Origin: Teretinema sp964641135
GTDB lineage: Bacteria; Spirochaetota; Spirochaetia; Treponematales; Treponemataceae
Direction of reading: 5' to 3'
NCBI GenBank assembly: GCA_964641135.1
Contig: CAZXJV010000019.1
Coordinates: forward strand, 1-37,111
DNA: 37,111 nt
The translations under genes and the position numbers were made by a program. The notes under the pieces are model-generated. The model was not told the origin of the DNA. It searched no databases and was given only the letters and a program-made list of their open reading frames with translations. Below, one piece after another: positions 32,889 to 37,111 of the stretch (the first letter of the stretch is position 1; each line of letters opens with the position of its first letter).

Positions 32889-33314
32889 ATGGATATGGGT
32901 ATGTTTGGAGCTGCAATCGTTCTTGGTATCGCCGCAATCGGTTCCGCCATCGGTCTGGCTATCGGTGGGCAGGCGACAATAGGTGCCTGGAAACGCTGTT
33001 ACATGAATAACAAGCCTGCACCCTTCCTTATGGTAGCATTCGCCGGCGCACCGCTTACGCAGACTATTTACGGATACCTGCTGATGAATGCCATGCTGAA
33101 TTCGACTTCAGGAAACTCCGGATTCCTTTTGGGAATGGGTTTGCTGGGTGGTGCTGCAATGGCAGGATCGGCAATCGCACAGGGACTTGCAGCGGCAGCG
33201 TCATCTGATGCCTTCGGTGAAACTGGCAAAGGTTTTTCACAGTACATTACTATCGTTGGCCTTTGTGAAACCGTTGCTCTTTTCGTAATGGTATTTGGAC
33301 TGATCAACGTGTAA
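32889..33314 (+). CDS. atpK: V-type ATPase subunit K (proteolipid ring)
   Basis: The 141-residue protein has four membrane helices, a duplicated hairpin. The single ion-binding carboxylate is E127 in the fourth helix (GLCETVAL). The matching place in the second helix holds T57-Q58 (APLTQTIYG) instead of an acid. Q98 (AIAQGL) lies 29 residues before E127. In E. hirae NtpK the Na+ ligands include T64, Q65, Q110 and E139, with the same 29-residue Gln-Glu spacing. Na+ coupling is therefore likely. It ends the operon, and an intrinsic terminator follows 58 bp downstream. Confidence 0.96.
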   Translation: MDMGMFGAAIVLGIAAIGSAIGLAIGGQATIGAWKRCYMNNKPAPFLMVAFAGAPLTQTIYGYLLMNAMLNSTSGNSGFLLGMGLLGGAAMAGSAIAQGLAAAASSDAFGETGKGFSQYITIVGLCETVALFVMVFGLINV

Positions 33315-33372
33315 CTCGCAGGGACTAATACACTTCAGGTTATTACGTGCTTTGTATGCAGATATCTTTACA

Positions 33373-33398
33373 ACCCGGCCATGCGGCCGGGTTTTTTT
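33373..33398 (+). terminator. Intrinsic terminator of the V-ATPase operon
   Basis: ACCCGGCC (33373-33380) and GGCCGGGT (33385-33392) form a perfect 8-bp GC-rich stem with loop ATGC. A run of seven Ts (33392-33398) follows. It separates atpK from ispG. Confidence 0.93.
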
Positions 33399-33403
33399 AC
33401 CTC

Positions 33404-33435
33404 TGTACAAGAGCGTTTTCTGCCGATACTATAAA
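33404..33435 (+). promoter_or_regulatory. Probable ispG promoter, possibly giving a leaderless mRNA
   Basis: TGTACA (33404-33409), 17-bp spacer, TACTAT (33427-33432); an overlapping TATAAA lies at 33430-33435. Either -10 box places the transcription start at or within a few bases of the ATG at 33441. No Shine-Dalgarno sequence is present before that ATG (AAAACGGT). Confidence 0.45.
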
Positions 33436-33440
33436 ACGGT

Positions 33441-34565
33441 ATGAGCGAATATAAACACACAAGATGTATCGAAATAGGCGGCTCCGGGATAACCCGCAGT
33501 ATCAAAATCGGCGGAGATGCACCGGTAAGCATTCAAACCATGTGGAAATCATCACTACATGGAGCCGATCCGGGATCAATTATCCATGATCTTGATGTGC
33601 TTGCATCCTTGGGGTGTGACCTTGTCCGGTTTGCTGTACCGGACCAGGAAAGTGCAGCTTTTCTGGCTAATCTTGCTGCAAAAACGACCATGCCACTGGT
33701 GGCAGATATTCATTTTGATTACCGTCTTGCACTGACCTGTCTTGAGGGCCCTGTCGCAAAGATCCGTATCAACCCCGGAAATATAGGCTCCACAGAAAAA
33801 GTTCGTGCTGTTGTTGAACGGGCCCGTGAGCGTAATGCCGCAATCCGTATCGGGGTCAATTCCGGTTCGCTGCCTGCCGACTTGCGTGAAACTGTCGAAA
33901 AATCCCGTGAAGCCGGTGATGCTGCACACTGTGCACACGTACGCGCCCAGGCCCTGGTTCAGACTGCCGAGCGTGAGGCAGCTGTCTTTGATCAGCTGAA
34001 TTTTCAACGGGTCATTGTGTCCATGAAAGCTTCTTCGGTCAATGAAACAGTTGCCGCGAACCGCAGTTTTGCACTCCGCAATGATATTCCCCTGCATATC
34101 GGGGTTACAGAGGCAGGACCTTTGATTCCGGGAGTTGTCCGCAGTGCCATAGCCTTCAGCCGTCTACTTGAAGACAATATCGGTTCAACTATCAGAGTCA
34201 GCCTTTCAGATTCAATGGAAAATGAAGTGATAGCCGGACGCGAAATTCTGGCTGTGTGCGGGAAAAGACCAGGCGGTGTTAACATTGTATCCTGTCCGCG
34301 ATGTGGAAGAAATGGGTTTGATGTTCACGGATTTGTGAACCGGTGGCAGTCTGAACTTTTAGCCTTAAACAGGGATATTACTGTTGCCGTTATGGGTTGT
34401 GTGGTAAATGGTCCCGGTGAGGGCAAACATGCGGATATCGGTATCACCGGTGCAGGGGACAAAGTTATAATTTTCCGGCAGGGTCAGGTTGTTCGTACTA
34501 TAGATACCGCATCAGATACCGGCGCAGCAGACCGGGCGTTTCGGGAGGAACTAGAAAAATTGTGA
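33441..34565 (+). CDS. ispG: IspG (GcpE), HMBPP synthase of the MEP isoprenoid pathway
   Basis: IspG reduces methylerythritol cyclodiphosphate to hydroxymethylbutenyl diphosphate using a [4Fe-4S] cluster. The 374-residue protein has a TIM-barrel start (IGGDAPVSIQTM, DLVRFAVPD, PLVADIHFDYRLAL, KIRINPGNIG). The C-terminal cluster domain has C-x2-C in SCPRCGRNG (about 285-293), and the third Cys and the cluster-ligand Glu are in VMGCVVNGPGEGKHADIG. It begins after the V-ATPase terminator with its own promoter and overlaps the next gene by 4 bp. Confidence 0.97.
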   Translation: MSEYKHTRCIEIGGSGITRSIKIGGDAPVSIQTMWKSSLHGADPGSIIHDLDVLASLGCDLVRFAVPDQESAAFLANLAAKTTMPLVADIHFDYRLALTCLEGPVAKIRINPGNIGSTEKVRAVVERARERNAAIRIGVNSGSLPADLRETVEKSREAGDAAHCAHVRAQALVQTAEREAAVFDQLNFQRVIVSMKASSVNETVAANRSFALRNDIPLHIGVTEAGPLIPGVVRSAIAFSRLLEDNIGSTIRVSLSDSMENEVIAGREILAVCGKRPGGVNIVSCPRCGRNGFDVHGFVNRWQSELLALNRDITVAVMGCVVNGPGEGKHADIGITGAGDKVIIFRQGQVVRTIDTASDTGAADRAFREELEKL

Positions 34566-35704
34566 ATTCATTATTTCGTTCCCTGATATGCATTATTTTG
34601 GCAGGTCTTTTCTTTGCCGGCCTGTATGCCCAGAATCTGGTTCCCGGTCAGGAATCCTGGCGATATCTGGGTATGGCTCGTTCTGCTTTCGACAGGGGCG
34701 AATACGGTATGGCTTTGCAGCTTACCGAACAGGCCCGCGAAAAACATCGTCAGGAAAGCAGATGGCGTCATTCCACATTATTACAGGCTGTAAGTCCGAC
34801 AGAGGTAAAAAGGGCAGGTGAGGAAATTCTGCAGGTTCGGGACGTCCTGGTACGCCGTAATGACCTTCCCGCAGTAGAAATTATTGATGATCTTGTACTG
34901 CTTAAAGGCGGAGATGCCACCGGAATATCTTTTTTTGGTAATTCCATCAGCCGTATGGTGGAATGGCTATCGCTTCGTTCAGTTTTTCCCGAGGCAGATA
35001 TGCTTTCAGGTCAAGTGTATGAAGCTGAAGGGGAATATCTCCAGGCATTGCGGTTTTATGAGACAGCATGGAAAAACCGGGATTTTCTGGATATTCCGGA
35101 CAAACGTTATGATCTTTTATACAGGATGGCCTCCGTGGCTGGCTGGGCAGGCCGGGAAGATTCCCGTGAGCAGTATTTATTGCTCGTTCTTGCCGATGAT
35201 CCTTTATTTGGCGAACCAGGTAATGAAGGACCGGTATTGCGTTCCATGATCCGGACACTATCCCAGGAACCCGATACAGAAAAATTTTTTCTGTTGTACC
35301 GTCACACCAATTATACGGCCCTGCAGGCATTGCGTGATTTGACTCATTTTTATGGGCATACCAGCCGCCGTTATGACAGGGCTCTTTCAACCGCTGCTCT
35401 TGCGGCCGTAATCAGTGTAACCCGCATTGAAGAAGCTGTAATGTCCAGGGACTATCGGTATCGTTACAGCGGGTTGGCAGATTTGATGCAAAGGGCTGCG
35501 GCAGACAGAGAGATTATGGCATGGAGCCGTAATCATGGAGCCTGGGATAGCCTTTTACAGCTGGCACGAATTCTGGGAGATAGACGTTCCGGGAATACCC
35601 TTGCGATAGCGATTCACCTGTTTCAGGAGTTAGCCGATTTTTGTCCTGATGATCAGATTTCACAGGCAGCACGGCATGAATTGAGTGTAATATCGGGCCG
35701 CTAG
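34562..35704 (+). CDS. Secreted helical-repeat (TPR-like) protein, function unknown
   Basis: The 380-residue product starts with GTG overlapping the ispG stop. It has a signal peptide (residues about 1-23, SLICIILAGLFFAGLYAQ, cleavage after AQ), with no lipobox Cys at the cleavage site. The mature part is all-helical with TPR-like pairs, for example YLGMARSAFDRGEYGMALQLTEQA (35-58) and LSGQVYEAEGEYLQALRFYETA (about 145-166), plus LFQELADFCPDDQ near the end. It is probably periplasmic. Co-translation with ispG is likely from the overlap, but a functional link is not evident. Confidence 0.82.
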   Translation: MNSLFRSLICIILAGLFFAGLYAQNLVPGQESWRYLGMARSAFDRGEYGMALQLTEQAREKHRQESRWRHSTLLQAVSPTEVKRAGEEILQVRDVLVRRNDLPAVEIIDDLVLLKGGDATGISFFGNSISRMVEWLSLRSVFPEADMLSGQVYEAEGEYLQALRFYETAWKNRDFLDIPDKRYDLLYRMASVAGWAGREDSREQYLLLVLADDPLFGEPGNEGPVLRSMIRTLSQEPDTEKFFLLYRHTNYTALQALRDLTHFYGHTSRRYDRALSTAALAAVISVTRIEEAVMSRDYRYRYSGLADLMQRAAADREIMAWSRNHGAWDSLLQLARILGDRRSGNTLAIAIHLFQELADFCPDDQISQAARHELSVISGR

Positions 35705-35744
35705 ATAGCTCTTGACTTGCATTTAAAAAAAAGGGTCAGGGGCT

Positions 35745-35773
35745 TTGACAACCCGGTTAGTCTTGTATACAGT
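35745..35773 (+). promoter_or_regulatory. Promoter of the tandem small outer-membrane-like genes
   Basis: TTGACA (35745-35750), 17-bp spacer, TACAGT (35768-35773). Predicted start near 35780, followed by AGGAG and the ATG at 35793. A start codon placed at the -35 box would be false. Confidence 0.65.
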
Positions 35774-35792
35774 GTGTATATCAGGAGTCTAC

Positions 35793-36275
35793 ATGAAAAA
35801 CAAGTTTTTAACTTTTGTCTGCATTCTGATCATCCCGGCCGTTACGGCCTGGAGTTGGGGTATCGGTTTACAGCTTGATGCAGGTTTTTCCGGAGGGAAG
35901 ATGGGCGGTGGCCCATCTGTTACCTTCAAACTTGATTCAGTCCCTCTTGTGTTTGCCGTAAACCTCGATATTACCGAGAATTATTTTACCATGGGCCTTA
36001 CTGCTGACCACTGGATTTTTAACAAGCAGATCCATCCGGAATTTCCGGTACAATGGTTTGTTGGTTATGGTGCATTTGGCCGCATTGGATTTGGAGATAT
36101 AAACACCTTTGTTGCAGGTGCGCGTCTGCCGATAGGTATAAACGCTTTTTTTGCCGATGGTTTCTTTGAACCCTATCTGCAGGTTGCCCCGTCCATGGGT
36201 ATACGTATGGCGCCCGGTTTTCGTTTTCCTGAATGGTATTTACCGTTCTCGTTGGGGTTTCGCCTGTGGTTCTGA
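35793..36275 (+). CDS. Small secreted beta-barrel-like outer-membrane protein, copy 1
   Basis: The 160-residue protein has a signal peptide (MKNKFLTFVCILIIPAVTAWS). The mature part is short alternating strands with glycine turns and a terminal strand LGFRLWF ending in Phe, a barrel-insertion style C-terminus. It is clearly paralogous to the next gene: both share WGIGLQL/FGIGLQF at the start, the TFKxDSxP motif, GLTADxWI, LPIGINxF/VPIGLNSF, FEPYLQVAPS/FEPFVQIAPS and the closing LGFRxWF. Size suits an 8-strand barrel. It resembles small spirochaetal DUF3996-type proteins from memory, unverified. AGGAG lies 7 bp before the ATG. Confidence 0.85.
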   Translation: MKNKFLTFVCILIIPAVTAWSWGIGLQLDAGFSGGKMGGGPSVTFKLDSVPLVFAVNLDITENYFTMGLTADHWIFNKQIHPEFPVQWFVGYGAFGRIGFGDINTFVAGARLPIGINAFFADGFFEPYLQVAPSMGIRMAPGFRFPEWYLPFSLGFRLWF

Positions 36276-36297
36276 TGTAGACATCTTTGTGATGTAA

Positions 36298-36314
36298 CGG
36301 AATACGATATTCCG
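36298..36314 (+). repeat. Perfect short inverted repeat between the two paralogues
   Basis: CGGAATA (36298-36304) and TATTCCG (36308-36314) are perfect complements around CGA. It lies in the 67-bp gap, 28 bp before the second ATG. No T run follows directly, so it is more likely an operator or an mRNA hairpin than a terminator. Confidence 0.6.
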
Positions 36315-36342
36315 GAGCCTTATACTTTTTCAGGAGATTATT

Positions 36343-36843
36343 ATGAACAAGAAATTTTTTGCCCTTGCCCTGGTTTTACTGCTTTCTGCGGGTATCGGTA
36401 TGTATTCCTTCGGAATCGGTTTACAGTTTAACGCAAACGCGGATAATATTTTTGCAGGCGGTCCGGCGTTGACATTTAAATTCGATTCAATTCCGTTTAT
36501 TTTCGCCCTGAACTGGAATATTGAAGAACATGTACAGGTTTTCGGTTTGACGGCTGATTACTGGATTTACAACGGAACAATAGTAAACATTGGTTCTGTA
36601 CCACTCAAGTGGTTCATTGGTATTGGAGCATTCGCTAATATGGTTTTTATTAACAGCGATGATTTTCAGATGAATACCGGCTTGCGGGTCCCGATCGGTC
36701 TGAACTCTTTTATTGGAGGCAACGGTATTTTTGAACCCTTTGTACAGATAGCACCATCCTTTGGTGTACGGTTTATTCCGTCCTTGGCAACAGAAAAAAT
36801 GTTTTTCCCTATGTCACTTGGTTTCCGGATCTGGTTCCGTTAA
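36343..36843 (+). CDS. Small secreted beta-barrel-like outer-membrane protein, copy 2
   Basis: The 166-residue paralogue of the preceding gene has a signal peptide (MNKKFFALALVLLLSAGIGMYS) and the same strand and motif order. It keeps the barrel-like end LGFRIWFR, one residue longer than copy 1. The largest differences are in predicted loops: an extra GTIVNIGSV segment near residue 80 and a longer loop before the last strand. This is the usual pattern for surface loops of a duplicated barrel. CAGGAG precedes the ATG at 9 bp. A strong terminator follows. Confidence 0.86.
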   Translation: MNKKFFALALVLLLSAGIGMYSFGIGLQFNANADNIFAGGPALTFKFDSIPFIFALNWNIEEHVQVFGLTADYWIYNGTIVNIGSVPLKWFIGIGAFANMVFINSDDFQMNTGLRVPIGLNSFIGGNGIFEPFVQIAPSFGVRFIPSLATEKMFFPMSLGFRIWFR

Positions 36844-36855
36844 CAACTGTTCATC

Positions 36856-36884
36856 AAAACCGTCCTTTCCGGGACGGTTTTTTT
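36856..36884 (+). terminator. Intrinsic terminator after the paralogue pair
   Basis: AAAACCGTCC (36856-36865) and GGACGGTTTT (36872-36881) form a perfect 10-bp stem with loop TTTCCG. A T run extends to 36884. The A/T flanks mean it could also work on the minus strand. Confidence 0.93.
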
Positions 36885-36962
36885 ATGCTAGAATTACAAA
36901 GGGTGTGACATGCAATGTGTGGGTTACAACCATCGTATGATTGTTATTTGGGAGGCTGATAT

Positions 36963-37111
36963 ATGTCAAAGGTTGTACTGGGTGCTGATTCGCTTGACGG
37001 TTTTCTGACAGAAGATGATAACCGCTATCTCCAAAGAATGGACGGTTTGTATGAACGGGCAATGGATTCCTTCAAGATTCTGGCTGCGGGCGGCTTCAGT
37101 TCTACGCTTGC
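36963..37111 (+). CDS. Start of an unrecognised gene (3' partial)
   Basis: An open frame starts at ATG 36963, with GGGAGG (36950-36955) at 7 bp, and runs to the window end without a stop (49 complete codons). It begins MSKVVLGADSLDGF. The product so far is soluble, with an acidic helix-rich character and a Tyr/Met-containing helix (YLQRMDGLYERAMDSF). No signal peptide or family is recognised. It follows a terminator, so it has its own promoter or depends on read-through; no good promoter match was found in 36885-36949. Confidence 0.72.
   Translation, partial: MSKVVLGADSLDGFLTEDDNRYLQRMDGLYERAMDSFKILAAGGFSSTL

Noticed and set aside
33415..33432. GCCGATA before ispG as a sigma-28 promoter
   Set aside because: The -10-like GCCGATAC at 33422 lacks a TAAA box about 15 bp upstream; the sigma-70-type reading fits better.
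1..37111. Mobile elements, CRISPR arrays, phage genes or an origin of replication
   Set aside because: No transposase, integrase, repeat-spacer pattern, att-like direct repeats beside the tRNA, or DnaA-box cluster was seen.

Overview
The window comes from a spirochaete (Spirochaetota, Treponema/Spirochaeta-like). The evidence is a long flagellar export and switch operon in the treponemal order (fliL-fliM-fliY-fliO-fliP-fliQ-fliR-flhB-flhA-flhF-flhG, later fliA). A V-type ATPase operon of the reduced spirochaetal kind (E, DUF2764, A, B, D, I, K) and several small secreted or outer-membrane proteins support this. Base composition looks close to 50% GC by eye and even along the window, with no insertion sequence, phage gene or CRISPR array seen. 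Nearly all genes are on the + strand. The two exceptions are an outer-membrane-like protein (16621-17484) and a J-domain protein (24252-24659).

Region 1 (1-16523) is flagellar. It holds motor protein FliL (5' end outside the window), switch proteins FliM and FliY, the complete export gate FliO/P/Q/R with FlhB and FlhA, and the placement and number regulators FlhF and FlhG. A membrane protein of unknown function, sigma-28 (FliA), a FapA/DUF342 protein with an N-terminal Jag_N-like domain, a small Gln/Ala-rich protein, a SwrB-like membrane/coiled-coil protein and one unrecognised gene follow. Gaps are mostly below 25 bp or are overlaps, so this is a translationally coupled operon. A possible internal promoter lies before the fliA section.

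Region 2 (16524-24700) starts with a convergent outer-membrane-like gene. A tRNA-Phe with its own consensus promoter and a strong intrinsic terminator follows. Next is a cluster of an ankyrin protein, murG, cvpA, holB and a soluble NtrB/NtrC-type two-component pair. The leader of the kinase gene can form two competing structures, one of which covers its ribosome binding site. A divergent J-domain gene follows.

Region 3 (24700-33400) has an excellent promoter, a structured roughly 230-nt leader or small RNA, galM, and the V-ATPase operon, closed by an intrinsic terminator. The proteolipid carries the residues that bind Na+ in Enterococcus hirae NtpK, and no C, F or G subunit gene is present.

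Region 4 (33400-37111) has ispG (possibly leaderless), a secreted helical-repeat protein, two tandem paralogous small beta-barrel-like proteins with their own promoter and terminator, and the start of an unrecognised gene cut by the window edge.

No wholly new multi-gene system is evident. The most promising unexplained items are the kinase-leader RNA switch candidate, the galM leader or sRNA candidate, the DUF2764 protein in the place of V-ATPase subunit C, and the unknown genes that travel with fliA.
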